A stretch of 64,000 bases of DNA from Arcuatula senhousia (Eukaryota > Mollusca > Bivalvia > Mytilida > Mytilidae), in contig OZ020303.1 of assembly GCA_963971305.1 (NCBI GenBank), forward strand, positions 16,613,184 to 16,677,183, written 5' to 3'. Shown piece by piece: positions 22,101-32,080 of this stretch. Position 1 is the first letter of the stretch; the number at the start of each line of letters is the position of its first letter. Under the pieces are notes generated by a model. The model was not told the origin of the DNA and made no database searches. It saw only the letters and a program-made list of their open reading frames with translations. The translations under genes and the position numbers were made by a program.

Positions 22101-22331
22101 TATGTTTGGCACATTTTCCAGTTATATGCATACAAAATAGTTGAAAAAGGCAAATTTTTCATGATTTATTATTTAATACTGAAATAACATAAAAATATAT
22201 CAGTATACTATAATTAAATGTGTAATGTTTTTTTTTCAGGTGTGATAAGCTATTTCAGGATTGGGTGTGTTCCACAAGAAGATGTTGACGCTTTGTTCGA
22301 AAAAGCAAAGATAGAAGTGGCTTCGCCATAA
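9991..22331 (+). CDS. Gene A: three YaaH/SatP-like modules fused to YrdC-like domain (9 exons, 848 aa)
   Basis: The exons are 9991-10159, 11330-12422, 12795-13090, 13346-13543, 13775-13863, 14149-14411, 14946-15205, 21062-21148 and 22240-22331. All borders are GT-AG and phase-compatible (2547 nt). Membrane modules of the Gpr1/Fun34/YaaH type begin at AEPGSLGL (21-28) and AEPMGL (229-234), with a third at about 425-615. Module 1 has GGFLQMTAGF (64-73), and module 3 ends in VIPVGKP, like the end of bacterial SatP. A lysine-rich loop (KSSSKKKNEKRK) separates modules 1 and 2. The YrdC domain (616-848) has PTDTVYALAA (653-662), KGR (677-679), TSAN (769-772), STVV (808-811) and FRIG. YrdC enzymes form threonylcarbamoyl-AMP, and SatP moves acetate or succinate. 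Whether this protein does either is unknown. The catalytic motifs are intact here, unlike gene B. Confidence 0.88.
10321..10598. mobile_element. MITE in intron 1 of gene A
   Basis: Terminal inverted repeats of about 20 bp: left CGGACCGACCATTTAACTT, right AAGTTAAATGGTCCGTCC. The interior is non-coding and A-rich. The same TIR pair bounds 28753-28885, so this is a dispersed family. Confidence 0.75.
11330..12422 (+). CDS. Gene A exon 2 (YaaH-like modules 1 and 2)
   Basis: The acceptor TTTGTTGTAG precedes GCATTCAC and the donor is AAGAG then GTAATT (phase 2). It encodes residues 57-420: the GGxxQ..AGF motif, a run of membrane helices, the basic loop, then the second module opening with AEPMGL and closing near VVYIGPE. 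The open frame runs 103 bp upstream of the acceptor, but that part is intronic. Confidence 0.88.
12795..13090 (+). CDS. Gene A exon 3 (start of module 3)
   Basis: The acceptor TTCACAG (phase 2 in) and the donor AAAG then GTATTA (phase 1). It encodes a cytosolic linker TTPEPPEDPN and the first membrane helices of the third module, with the paired-helix pattern seen in modules 1 and 2. Confidence 0.87.
13346..13543 (+). CDS. Gene A exon 4 (module 3 helices)
   Basis: The acceptor TTTCGCAG and the donor ATGG then GTAAGT, phase 1 to phase 1. It is 198 nt encoding two to three hydrophobic segments. Confidence 0.87.
13775..13863 (+). CDS. Gene A exon 5 (end of module 3)
   Basis: 89 nt, acceptor TTTGTAG, donor ATTATG then GTAAAT (phase 0). 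It encodes the last helix and VIPVGKP, matching the VLPIG closing motif of bacterial SatP and the VPIGKP of gene B. Confidence 0.87.
14149..14411 (+). CDS. Gene A exon 6 (YrdC domain, N-terminal half with KxR)
   Basis: The acceptor CTTTAAG before ATTGAAGAG and the donor TTTAG before GTAAAT (phase 2). It holds PTDTVYALAA and IKGRPPEKP, the nucleotide- and threonine-binding KxR segment typical of YrdC/Sua5. Confidence 0.92.
14645..14910. mobile_element. MITE-like inverted repeat in intron 6 of gene A
   Basis: Imperfect inverted ends of about 40 bp. Left: GCGACCATTTGATTTTTTAG then GAGGGG. Right: complementary to GCAACAATTGATTTTATGGG then GAGGGT. The interior has repeated AAAAAGGCAGGA phrases and no coding capacity. 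Confidence 0.55.
14946..15205 (+). CDS. Gene A exon 7 (YrdC domain, SxN half)
   Basis: The acceptor TTTTCTAG and the donor CTTG then GTAAGT (phase 1). It encodes VAVRIPD and ITSANPSGEPD, the SxN segment; HHDMVLTGLG ends the exon. It joins exon 8 across a 5.9-kb intron. Confidence 0.92.
15342..20795. repeat. Four tandem copies of a 1.36-kb unit in intron 7
   Basis: Copies start at 15342, 16706, 18069 and 19434 with GGGCTTTCACACG just inside; the spacing is 1364, 1363 and 1365 bp. By eye they differ only in the length of an internal poly-A run and at the junctions. The near identity indicates very recent amplification, or an assembly effect. Each copy contains the same 109-codon plus ORF, whose sequence suggests no family. 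The array makes up most of the 5.9-kb intron. Confidence 0.9.
21062..21148 (+). CDS. Gene A exon 8
   Basis: The acceptor TTTGAAG and the first donor AAAG then GTAGGT at 21149 (phase 1). It encodes residues 790-819 with PSTVVNCLDIDKG, the STVVD-type motif of YrdC proteins. The 3' end of this exon is the first unit of the 42-bp minisatellite, so further donors follow. The second donor (after 21190) would add 14 residues in frame. Confidence 0.85.
21130..21992 (+). repeat. 42-bp minisatellite spanning the exon 8 / intron 8 junction
   Basis: About 21 units of 42 bp (one shortened to 23 bp), each carrying the exon end and donor, CGACAAAG then GTAGGTTG. Candidate donors follow positions 21148, 21190, 21213, 21255 and then every 42 bp to 21969. 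Unit 12 (after 21591) has GTAAGT, the best match to the splice consensus. Because 42 is divisible by three, the array is open on several frames, producing artificial 280-290 codon ORFs. An in-frame TGA at 21241 closes the gene A frame after the third donor. Confidence 0.95.
22240..22331 (+). CDS. Gene A exon 9 (C-terminus)
   Basis: The acceptor TTTTTTCAG precedes GTGTGATA. It encodes the last 29 residues, with ISYFRIG matching FFRIG of gene B, and stops at TAA 22329-22331. Confidence 0.9.
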
Positions 22332-22644
22332 AAACAATTTAACTTATGAAATACACTACCATTTATATTCCAAATTGTTTTACAACTCGTCTGCGGAAAA
22401 ACTTGTTCATAAAAAGACTTTCATTTTGCTAGTTTGTGTATTTAATTGATTAAGCTCGGCTCTTTTTTCACTTAAAGTTCAAGTGATGTCAAAAAGATAT
22501 TAATAATTAAAAATGAAATACTTGTATGGTTTGTAAAATCTTTTAATAATATGGTACATCGTATTTCTATATTTGTTTAGAATTAAAAATAATGATTCTT
22601 TCTAACATGGGTTGCAGCTGCAGGCAGCCGTTACAGATGGTAAA

Positions 22645-22654
22645 AATAAATAAA
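22645..22654 (+). promoter_or_regulatory. Candidate poly(A) signal of gene A
   Basis: Overlapping AATAAA hexamers about 315 bp after the stop codon, followed by a T-rich stretch. Inferred by position only. Confidence 0.4.
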
Positions 22655-22659
22655 TATTT

Positions 22660-23314
22660 CGATTCCTGTGCTTTTTTTTGTTGGACTAATTACAGTTTCT
22701 ATCTAGGGCCAATAACAAGACAGCAGGCAGCGACAAACGGTCACATTGGAGGCGGCTGAGTGCGGCATTGCATATTTTTGAATTGTAAGACAGCGATCGA
22801 ATGGCAACCATTGGCCATATTAAATGTTGGCGCATGTGTTTCCTTTTTTAAAATTGCTTACTTCACGTCTCACTATTATCAATTTAGCTTTAATGTAGAA
22901 AATAGTTGGTTACAAAAAATAGATACTAAATAGTTTTTAATATCCCACTGAGCCTTTTCCGGGAGCTATTCCAATGCACTAAACCAACGGCGTCATATTT
23001 TAAAATCTCCACTGACTTAATCCTGGTACCCCCTGATCGGAGAGCATCCATAACTTCCTCCACCTGGGTCGGTCTATTGCTGCTTTTAGTTTAGTTTAAA
23101 CATATTTTATTGCCAAATTAACAAATACGTTGGGATTGGGCAAAAGTAATTATAACTTACTTAACCTTTTCCCTGCAATAATATACAGTATTATACTAAT
23201 GATGACAGCAATTATCTTTTCAAATACACACAAAATTAAATTTTGAAAGAATTCAACAACAACAACAAAACCAAAAACACACAAATAAAAAGAATAAAAG
23301 ATTGAAAAGTAAAG
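22660..23314. other. Intergenic, nothing recognised
   Basis: No gene or bounded repeat is supported. The 84-codon minus ORF at its right end overlaps the following repeat and has no motif. Confidence 0.4.
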
Positions 23315-26140
23315 AAAACAAGAGGCTCCCAGGAGCCTGAATCGCTCACCTGGTCTTGATGTCAACCCTATGAAGAACTTCGTAGAGCTAAATAAGCTGA
23401 ACATTTAAGCAAGCAACAGCTTTTCTCTTTCAGCAATAGTTTCTTTATCTGCTATAGTTTTCATTATATAAGCCAAAAACATGAAAATATGTAAATTAAG
23501 GGACTGTAATCCCTATAAGGGGCTATCTGACAACTTCAACCCTATGAATGCTTTTGTAGAGCTAAAGCAAGCAACAGCTTTTCTCTATCTGGTATAGGCA
23601 CAAAAACACTATTTTTCGCCTTTAAGGGACTGTTACCCCTATAAGGGGTCATCTAACAACTTTTACCCTATGAAGACTTTTGTAGAGCTAAATGAGCTGA
23701 ACATTTAAGCAAGCAACAGCCTTTCCCTATCTGCAATAGTTTTCATTCTATAGGCCAAAACACTATTTTTCGCCTTTAAGGGGCTGTAACCGCTATAATG
23801 GGTCATCCGACAAATTCGAACCTATGAAAGCTTTTGTAGAGCTAAATGAGCTGAACATTTAAGCAAGCATAGCTTTTCTCTATCTGCAATAGTTTTCATT
23901 CTATAGGCCAAAAACACTATTTTTTGCCTTTAAGGGGCTGTAACCCCTATAAGGGGTCATCTGACAACTTTGACCCTATGAAAACTTTTGTAGAGTTAAT
24001 TGAGCTGAACATTTAAGCAAGCAACAGCTTTTTTCTATCTACAATAGTTTTCATTCTATAGGCCAAAAACATGCAAAAACGCTATTTTTCACCTTTAAGG
24101 GGCTTTAACCCCGATAAAGGGTCATCTGACAACTTCCATCCCATGGAGACTTTTGTAGAGCTAAATGAGCTGAACATTTTAGCAAGCAACAGCTTTTCTC
24201 TATCTGCAATAATTTCATTCTATAGGCAAAAAACACTATTTTTCGCCTTTAAGGGGCTGTAACCCCTATAAGGGGTCATCTGACAACTTTGACTTTATGG
24301 AGACTTTTGTAGAGCTAAATGAGCTGAACATTTAAGCAAGCAACAGCTTTTCTTTATTTACAATAGTTTTCATTCTTTTGGCCAAAAACACTTTTTTTCG
24401 CCTCTATGGGGCTGTAACCCCTATAAGGGGTCATCTGACAACTTTGACCTTATTGAGACTTTTGTAGAGCTAAATGAGCTGAACATTTAAGCAAGCAACA
24501 GCTTTTCTCTATCAACAATAGTTTTCATTCTATAGGCCAAAAACATGCAAAAACGTTATTTTTCACCTTTAAGGGGCTTTAACCCCGATAAAGGGTCATC
24601 TGACAACTTCCATCCCATGGAGACTTTTGTAGAGCTAAATGAGCTGAACATTTTAGCATGCAACAGCTTTTCTCTATCTGCAATAGTTTTCATTCTATAG
24701 GCCAAAAACACTATTTTTTGCCTTTAAGGGGCTGTAACCCCTATAAGGGGTCATCTGACAACTTTGACCCTATGAAAACTTTTGTAGAGTTAATTGAGCT
24801 GAACATTTAAGCAAGCAACAGCTTTTTTCTATCTACAATAGTTTTCATTCTATAGGCCAAAAACATGCAAAAACGCTATTTTTCACCTTTAAGGGGCTGT
24901 AACCCCTATTAGGGATCATCTGACAACTTTGACCTTATGGAGACTTTTGTAGAGCTAAATGAGCTGAACATTTAAGCAAGCAACAGCTTTTCTCTATTTG
25001 CAATAGTTTTCATTCTATAGGCCAAAAACACTATTTTTTGCCTTTAAGGGGCTGTAACCCCTATAAGGGGTCATCTGACAACTTCGACCCTATGGAGACT
25101 TTTGTAGAGCTAAATGAGCTGAACATTTAAGCAAGCAACAGCTTTTTTCTATTTACAATAGTTTTCATTCTATTGGCCAAAAACATGTAACAAGAGGCTC
25201 CCATGACAACCTTTTCTCTATAGTCTTTTAAAAAAAAAGCTTTTCTCTATCTGCAATAATTTTCATTCTAAATAAGCAAAAAAAACCACTATTATTCAAC
25301 TTTTAAGGGGTTATCTGACAACTTCGACCCTATGGAGACTTTTGTAGAGCTAAATGAGCCGAACATTTAAGCAAGCAATAGTTTCCATTCTAAATAGCAT
25401 GCAATAGTTTCCATTCTAAAGGCCAAGACATGAAAAAAAACCGATATTTTTCACCTTCAAGGGGCTGTAACCCCTATAAGGGGTCATCTGACAACTTTGA
25501 CCTTATGCAGACTTTTGTAGAGCTTAATGAGCTTAACATTTAAGCAAGCAAGATCTTTTCTCTATCTGCAATAGTTTTCATTCTATAGGCAAAAAAACAT
25601 TAGTGTTTTGCCTTTAAGAGGCTGTAACCCCTATAAGGGATCATCTGACACCTTCGACCCTATGAAGAGTTTTGTAGAGCTAAATGAGCTGAACATTCAA
25701 GCATGCAAAAGCTTTACTTTATCTGCAATAGTTTTTATTCTATAGGACAAAAACACTATTTTTTGCCTTTAAGGGGCTGTAACCCCTATAAGGGGTCATC
25801 TGACAACTACGACCCAATGAAGACTTTTGTAGAGCTAAATGAGCTGAACATAAAAGCAAGCAACAGCTTTTCTCTATCCGCAATAGTTTTCATTCTATTG
25901 GCCAAAAAACACTATTTTTCGCCTTTAAGGGGCTGTAACCCCTATAAGGGGTCATCTGACAACTACGACCCAATGAAGACTTTTGTAGAGCTAAATGGTC
26001 TGAACATTTACTAGTAAGCAAGCAATAACTTTTCTCTATCTGCAATAGTTTTCATTCTATTGGCCAAAAAACACTATTTTTCGCCTTTAGGGGATGTAAC
26101 CCCTTTGAGGAGTCATCTGACAACCTTTTCTCTATAGTCT
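23315..26140. repeat. Tandem array, ~155-bp unit, AACAAGAGGCTC family
   Basis: It opens with AACAAGAGGCTCCCAGGAGC, then about 16 units of 153-166 bp. Each contains GGGGCTGTAACCCCTATAAG, TTTTGTAGAGCTAAATGAGC and a GCAAGCAACAGC phrase. A second AACAAGAGGCTCCC head occurs near 25193, so two elements may be joined. A fragment recurs at 51560-51660. The organisation (unique head, tandem core) resembles non-autonomous Helitron-like elements of bivalves. ORFs inside follow the repeat and are not genes. Confidence 0.85.
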
Positions 26141-26690
26141 CTACAGAAAATTTCAATCTCAATCTTATTGACAAAAAAAGTAAAGACTTTTTGCACCCCG
26201 AATAATTCCATAGTGAAGGTTTTTAGATGTATTTTTTTAAATATTCACTTAAAATGTTGCATAATTTGAGGATGTCCGCCAGATTACTTTGGTTTTTGTG
26301 GTTAACTTGTTTTTGTTTATATCTGGCACAGTCGTTTGAAGTCAGGATAAAGTTTACTAGTTATTCCCCCATGCCGACATGTCGGGTGAGGAATTTCTCA
26401 CAAAATGAGAATATAGAAGTCTGATCCTTTTGACTTGCCAACCGTAAAACACTATATGATAAAGGTCCAAATGGTTATTATGATGTGAAACGTGTGCTTC
26501 ATTAGTGACAGTGTACACACAAATTTCAAAACTGAGATGATAAAATAAATTTGTCTTAAGCTGATGCCTATATTATTATAAGTTTTAAATTGAAACATCA
26601 GGTTTCTTTCCTTGTTCTTCACATGGTCCATACCCTCAGCACTGGTGATTGGCTTCATATTAGAACTATTTGGGTACGAGTATATTATCC
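26141..26690. other. Intergenic, nothing recognised
   Basis: AT-rich spacer between the tandem array and the 1.8-kb TIR element. Short ORFs at 26227-26424 and 26452-26658 have no family resemblance. Confidence 0.4.
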
Positions 26691-28470
26691 CCAGTCACAC
26701 TGTCATGTTTCGGCACCCCGTTTTACTACGTCTTTAAAACGTAGTGATAAACATAACGAAACGTACCGACGCGTAGTTGAAACCGGGTACATACGTAGAG
26801 TTACTTGAACGCAGACGTGTGGTGTCCCGTTTGTATCGTTTGCACGACACAAACGTGGCAAAACGTGGTTAAAAATATAAACGTATCATATACGTAGTAG
26901 AACGTGGTAATACGTCGTTAAAACGTGTTAACACCCAATGAAAGCCTAACGAAAACCTAGTAAAACGTAGTTGAATGCCAACCATCGGGTTTAACTACGT
27001 TTTCCTAGGTATTTACTATGTTTCGCGAAGTTTTAGTAGGTTTTTGTAAGTTTTTTTACCTTCAATGTTACGTTTCGGTAGTTTTTTCACGTTTTATCAC
27101 GTTTCAGTAGGTATCATCACGTTTTACTACGCTTCTTATTTCATTTCGCATATTTTTGCACCTTTTTGTACAAAATGGTCTTAAATCATCCATTTTCAAA
27201 AAGCAAAGACGCACCAATTGGACATTTGAGTGTTCAAAAGCCCGAAAGGGCAACGACAAAACCAGTAAACACGAACAAGAACAGCACGAAGAAACACAGA
27301 CAAAATCAACAGAACTGAAATCAACAACGCGAACTCAAGTCGTAACAAGAGTGAAATCGGGTGCTCTGAAAGCGTAAGCGGTTCCTGACTGCTATAGTAC
27401 ACCCATTGTGCTGCCAATTTCCATGCAATTCAGGGTGTCAAATCCGGTAAAGGAATACAAAACAAAAACCCTATCAGCCGCCCTATAACAAACCAAAATT
27501 TGCATCCATATTTATCTACGACTGTAAAATTTCTTGAGTTATGACAGAAGCCGAGGAGCAACTTAACCCTGTTTTAGCAATTTCTGTCTCGGTTTTCGCA
27601 GATAATTTAGTACAGCGTTGTAAAACGTAGTACATACCTAGCAAAATCGCATCAATACGTACTAAAACGCACCGTATGCTTTGTAAACATGACAAACCCT
27701 AGTAATACCCGACGAGACGTACTACCTACGTAGTAAAACCTTACGAAACGGCTGATGTAAAACCGAGCCATACGTAGTTAAACGTAGTAAAACGCGGAAA
27801 AGTCTTTCAAAACGTAGCATATAACTCGTAAAACGTAGAAACCGAAAACTATATATGACAATAAATTACATTAAGGTTAGTGAGGACACCTGTCATGTGA
27901 CCAAAAACAGCTAAAAATGCAAAAAACAAGTGCAAATATCACAAATACATTGAAACTTGTGTTAAATAGTTTCATTTAATAAAACTTAATCAGAATAAAT
28001 TAATTTTGATACAAATAAAACAACTATTCCTTCATAAATAAAATTTTCAAATAAAACAAGGGAGATAATCCATTTGAAAAATGGCCAAAAAATTACAAAG
28101 ATTTGTATTGTAGAAAGAAAAGTAAGCTGGTGACCCCCAGTTTTTATTGTTTTATTTCAAAATATATTGTATTTCATAGATTTTTATCAAATAAAAATAA
28201 AATTTAAATTCATGAATTTTTTCTGCGACAAGATTTTATTCTAATTATTTGGCCTTTCCTATATAATCTATAGTAATTTGGGAAAACTTTGAGCCTTAAT
28301 TTTGGGAAAACAAGCCTGGAAAGGGGGTCCAATATCTTTACACAAGATAAAGTATATACCTAATATTAATATATTAAAAAATTGGACATTTTAAATTCGG
28401 CATTATTTTTGGGGTTAGGTGTCCTCACTAACCTTAAAACGGGATAGCCGAAACGTGACAGTGTGACTGG
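26691..28470. mobile_element. 1.8-kb TIR element rich in ACGTAGT motifs
   Basis: Inverted ends: left CCAGTCACACTGTCATGTTT then CGGC, right complementary to CCAGTCACACTGTCACGTTT then CGGC. The interior between 26700 and 27850 is crowded with variants of AAACGTAGT and its complement ACTACGTTT, giving many small inverted repeats. A second element is nested at 27871-28437. No transposase is seen, so it is non-autonomous; the superfamily is undetermined. Confidence 0.7.
27871..28437. mobile_element. piggyBac-like MITE with TTAA target duplication
   Basis: Inverted ends TTAAGGTTAGTGAGGACACC and GGTGTCCTCACTAACCTTAA bound 567 bp. The outer four bases are TTAA on both sides, the target duplication of the piggyBac superfamily (Kolobok elements also use TTAA). 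The interior is non-coding and AT-rich. It is nested in the 26.7-28.5 kb element, so it is younger than that element. Confidence 0.7.
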
Positions 28471-28752
28471 TGCTTTACAAATGCTGATGATGGCGGAGAG
28501 GTTACTCTTTGAAATATGCATATACATAAAATGACTTTATTTGCAAAACATAAAACACCGAGAGGCTGTAAGAAAATACATAGAAAATCACAGGAATTAT
28601 ATAAGACAGTTAAAGGTGTTGTTTCGTATTATTAATGATATTATAATACATATAGCATATCTATATGTTGTTTTGGTAGTCTTGATACTTTGTATTATAG
28701 TAAAAATTTGAAACCCCATCTCAGATATATATGGATTATGAATTTCTATTTA

Positions 28753-28885
28753 GGGACGGACCGTTTAACTTGAAGGGGGCGTTGGTTTTTTTGTTCTGGT
28801 CAGAAATTTTTTTTCATCAAAAATAATTTTCAGGATATTTTTTTAGGAAAAAACAATCCCCCCTTCAAGTTAAATGGTCGGTCCC
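28753..28885. mobile_element. Short MITE, second copy of the intron 1 family
   Basis: 133 bp with ends GGGACGGACCGTTTAACTTG and CAAGTTAAATGGTCGGTCCC. The ends match the MITE in intron 1 of gene A. The interior is T/A-rich. Confidence 0.75.
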
Positions 28886-28889
28886 TTGG

Positions 28890-29506
28890 GAAAACTAGGA
28901 AAAATCTTGAACCCCCACATTGAAGTAGAAAAAAATAACGACCCCTTTTAAAAATGGCATAATAAATGTGATCCCCCCCTACATTTTGACCATCCCCCTC
29001 CCAGGTAAAAAAATTATAAGTCCCTTAGTTTCTTTTATTGTTTCAATGTATTCTGATAATCAAAAATGGTATACATATCTTTGAAACTAATAGGTACTTG
29101 CTTGTGATATAAATGTGCACCATATTTATGTACCAATACACCAGTTGATGCATAATTAAACATTCTTGACCTTTCACCTTTTATCTATTAATTGTTGCTT
29201 GCAAACTATCTAATGATATACGTAATTATTTATCTGTAACTTGATTGGTTTGTGCACTTTACATTTAAATGTTTTGGTTATCTTATTGGTTCACGCTAGG
29301 CTTCTATCCGGTTCATTCATAAAATTCATTCATAGTGAGAATATATGCTGGGCAGGTTCATTAGGCAAGCGTTAGCTGCCTTATGTAGTCATAAGGTTAC
29401 TGCTGGCTTTTGCGTTTTTTTTCTGTCTAGACGGAATAATCTGCCTACTGTAATTCTTTATCTCCTATATTACTTTTTAAAATATGATCAGATATGTTAG
29501 AATGGT
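28890..29506. other. Intergenic, nothing recognised
   Basis: AT-rich. A phrase TTTATCTGTAACTTGATTGG near 29229 recurs near 32933, so it belongs to a dispersed repeat lying on both sides of the LINE-containing block. Confidence 0.35.
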
Positions 29507-29884
29507 GTCATCCTGGTTTGCCCACTTTTAATTAGGGGCATATACAAACATAAGGTGTTTTGTTGTTTTAGCAATTATAGTTTATTTCTTGATATTATAG
29601 TCTGATTTTTCACCTGTATTTTAAAACATATAAATAATAAAAGTTTGGCATATAGTCTACCATACAATTCGATGAATATTGTTCATACAAAAATCCAGGT
29701 TAATTTCTGAAAGAAAAGAGAGAGGTTTTATTTTAAGTATATTTTCATGAAATATTATTCTGAAAAAAATAAATAAATAAAGATCTTTTCATATTAGGTA
29801 AATGACACTGACTAAAATGATAATCTTTAGGATCATGGGCGTTACTTTTTAAGCTTTCTTATGACTATGAGACATCTAATTATA

Positions 29885-31585
29885 ATAATAATCTTTATTC
29901 GTAAGCAATACAGCTCATAGAAATAGATAATTGTACAAATACGTTCACATATTACAAAGCATAAGTGAGGTCACAATGCAGTAAATAATGCGATAATAAA
30001 AAATAAACCATACACATAAATGTAAATGTTTAAATGTTAAGAAATAAGACCTTATACTGACATTCTTATTTTTTCTGCTAAATACAAAAAATTGCCAAGA
30101 TTATTAAGTTCTTTTACATTTTGAACTGATAATAATTGCACAAGTTTTAAAAGTAGAAGGTCGCTACCAGTAATATGGTTTGATATACCTCTTTCTTAAA
30201 TCCATGTATCTATCACATTTTAATATAAAATGAAACTCATCTTCTATCAATTTTTTTTCTACACAAGTTACAATAACGCATATTTCTATCTACATTATAA
30301 TATCGACCAGTTTCCAAAGCTAAATTATGTGACGACAGAGGATACTTACAAATATAAGATTTATAATAGAAATTGACAGATCGATTAAGATAATACTGTA
30401 AACAATTTGGCTCATATATAAATCTATATAAGATACACTTTGGTGACTCATCAAAGAAAACCGACATTTCAGTCAAAAATCTTTCTTTAACTCTTTGAAC
30501 AAATTGTACTATAAAAAGTTCTATGTTAATATTTACCCCTTGGTTTACCCATACATCTTGGAAACCATTATCAAATAAAATATCTTTAATCTTACATGCC
30601 CAATTATATCTATCTTTGTGATATATTTTAGAACGTTCATACATTTCCTGGTAACATTCATACAATATACAATTATCTGTATTTAATAATTTAAACCAAT
30701 ATTTAATTAATCTACAATATCTCATAACATACATGGGGGTTCTTCCTAATTCACAGTAAACCATAAAGTTAGTCGTACATTTTTTAATATGTAAAATACG
30801 CTTCAAAAAACTTAAATGCAGTTTTTCAATGTCTTCTGATTTATGATAACCCCAAACTTCACAAGCATAATTTAAAATACTAGATATATATGTATCAAAT
30901 AATGCTAACATAGTTTCATAGTTAAAACAATCATCATAAGTCTTTGAATATAAACTAAATAATGCTTTTCTGGCTTGGTTTGCTAACATTTTTTGTGTAT
31001 GAACAAAATTGCCATTATATTTGAACAATATACCCAGATAGACAAACTCATCACATGTTGCTATCTCTTTACCATCTACACTCCACCTTTCATCTGGTTT
31101 AAGTGTACCTCTATTTCTAAAAATTACAATTTTTGTTTTTGGCAAATTTATTTGCAAACCATATTCATATGAATAGGTATTAACACAATTGATCAACTTT
31201 TGTAATTCTACAATACTTTCACTAAATAACACTGTATCGTCTGCGTACATAATAAGAAAAAGATTTAACATTTTAAGCTCATAAGGCTGACAACCTTGAG
31301 TAATGAGTTCAACTTCCATATCATTGACGTAAAATGAATACAACAAGGGAGACAAAGATTCTCCTTGCATTAGACCAACATTACTGGTAAAAAAGTTTGA
31401 CAATGTTCCATTTAATTTAATACAATATTTTATTTTGGAGTACATAGACTTAATTATACCAAGCAATTTACCTGTGATACCACATTTTGCGAGTCGTAAC
31501 CATAGTTTTAAATGAGAGACGCTACCAAAAGCCTTCTTATAGTCGATAAAACAACAGTATAAATTAGAATCCTGAACCAGATTTT
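29885..31585 (-). mobile_element. 5'-truncated LINE insertion
   Basis: It contains the reverse-transcriptase pseudogene plus about 300 bp of 3' UTR ending in AATAAAGATTATTATTATA-like simple sequence near 29885-29900 (minus strand). Such short-repeat 3' ends are usual for CR1/L2/RTE-group LINEs. Confidence 0.75.
30190..31560 (-). pseudogene. Non-LTR retrotransposon reverse transcriptase (5'-truncated, frameshifted)
   Basis: Roughly 440 codons of a LINE reverse transcriptase. It begins inside motif A (FIDYKKAF upstream of 31466, where the usual Asp of the DSV step reads Gly), then GLMQGESLSPLLYSFYVNDM (motif B) and MYADDTVLFSE with the catalytic YADD. The C-terminal half has the CxxC finger start YCNLC. 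A run of eight A near 30250 shifts the frame: the expected finger continuation EDEFHF(I/L)L-C is readable in another frame just after. The 5' part, including the endonuclease, is missing. It is therefore a dead, 5'-truncated insertion of a CR1/L2-like type; the clade is not certain. Confidence 0.9.
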
Positions 31586-31772
31586 AAAATACCGGTAGTC
31601 CAATTCAAACATTTGTAAATCTCATTTTAAGGGGTAGATGATAAGGACTTGCACATGTTGCACACTTTTTACCTCTGCCTTTGAACTTAAATTTCACTCA
31701 TTTAATATATGTATACTTGAATTAACAGTTTCTTAATACATAAAAATATTAATTATACATGTAAGTGGTTAG

Positions 31773-32080
31773 TGATAAAATGAACATGAAATGATGATGA
31801 GGGACACAAGGTGGATATGAGTTTCGACTGTCACTTGAAGAAAGGGTAGAGATGAGTAGGACCGGACAATTTTGTCTCTTGCATGGAGATCCTACAGTCA
31901 AATTCTTATCAAGTCCAGCTAGCAGCAGAATTCTTTAACATGCAAGAAACATGAAATTTTCCCACCTTAGTGCACCGCTATGGTATGCAGTAAGGTTTTC
32001 CGAATTATAGCCTGATGACCACGGCTTTCATTATACCATGCAGAACTACCACATAAACCATATTCCACATGGGGCAAGAA
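31773..32080 (-). repeat. Diverged fragment of the SINE family
   Basis: GATAAAATGAACATGAAATG and TTTTCCGAATTATAGCCTGA match segments of the SINE at 4971-5425 in the same order, with much divergence elsewhere. It is an older copy that lacks the (ACTC)n tail. Confidence 0.5.

Noticed and set aside
25703..26014. 103-codon ORF in the 155-bp array
   Set aside because: It follows the repeat period and has no family resemblance.
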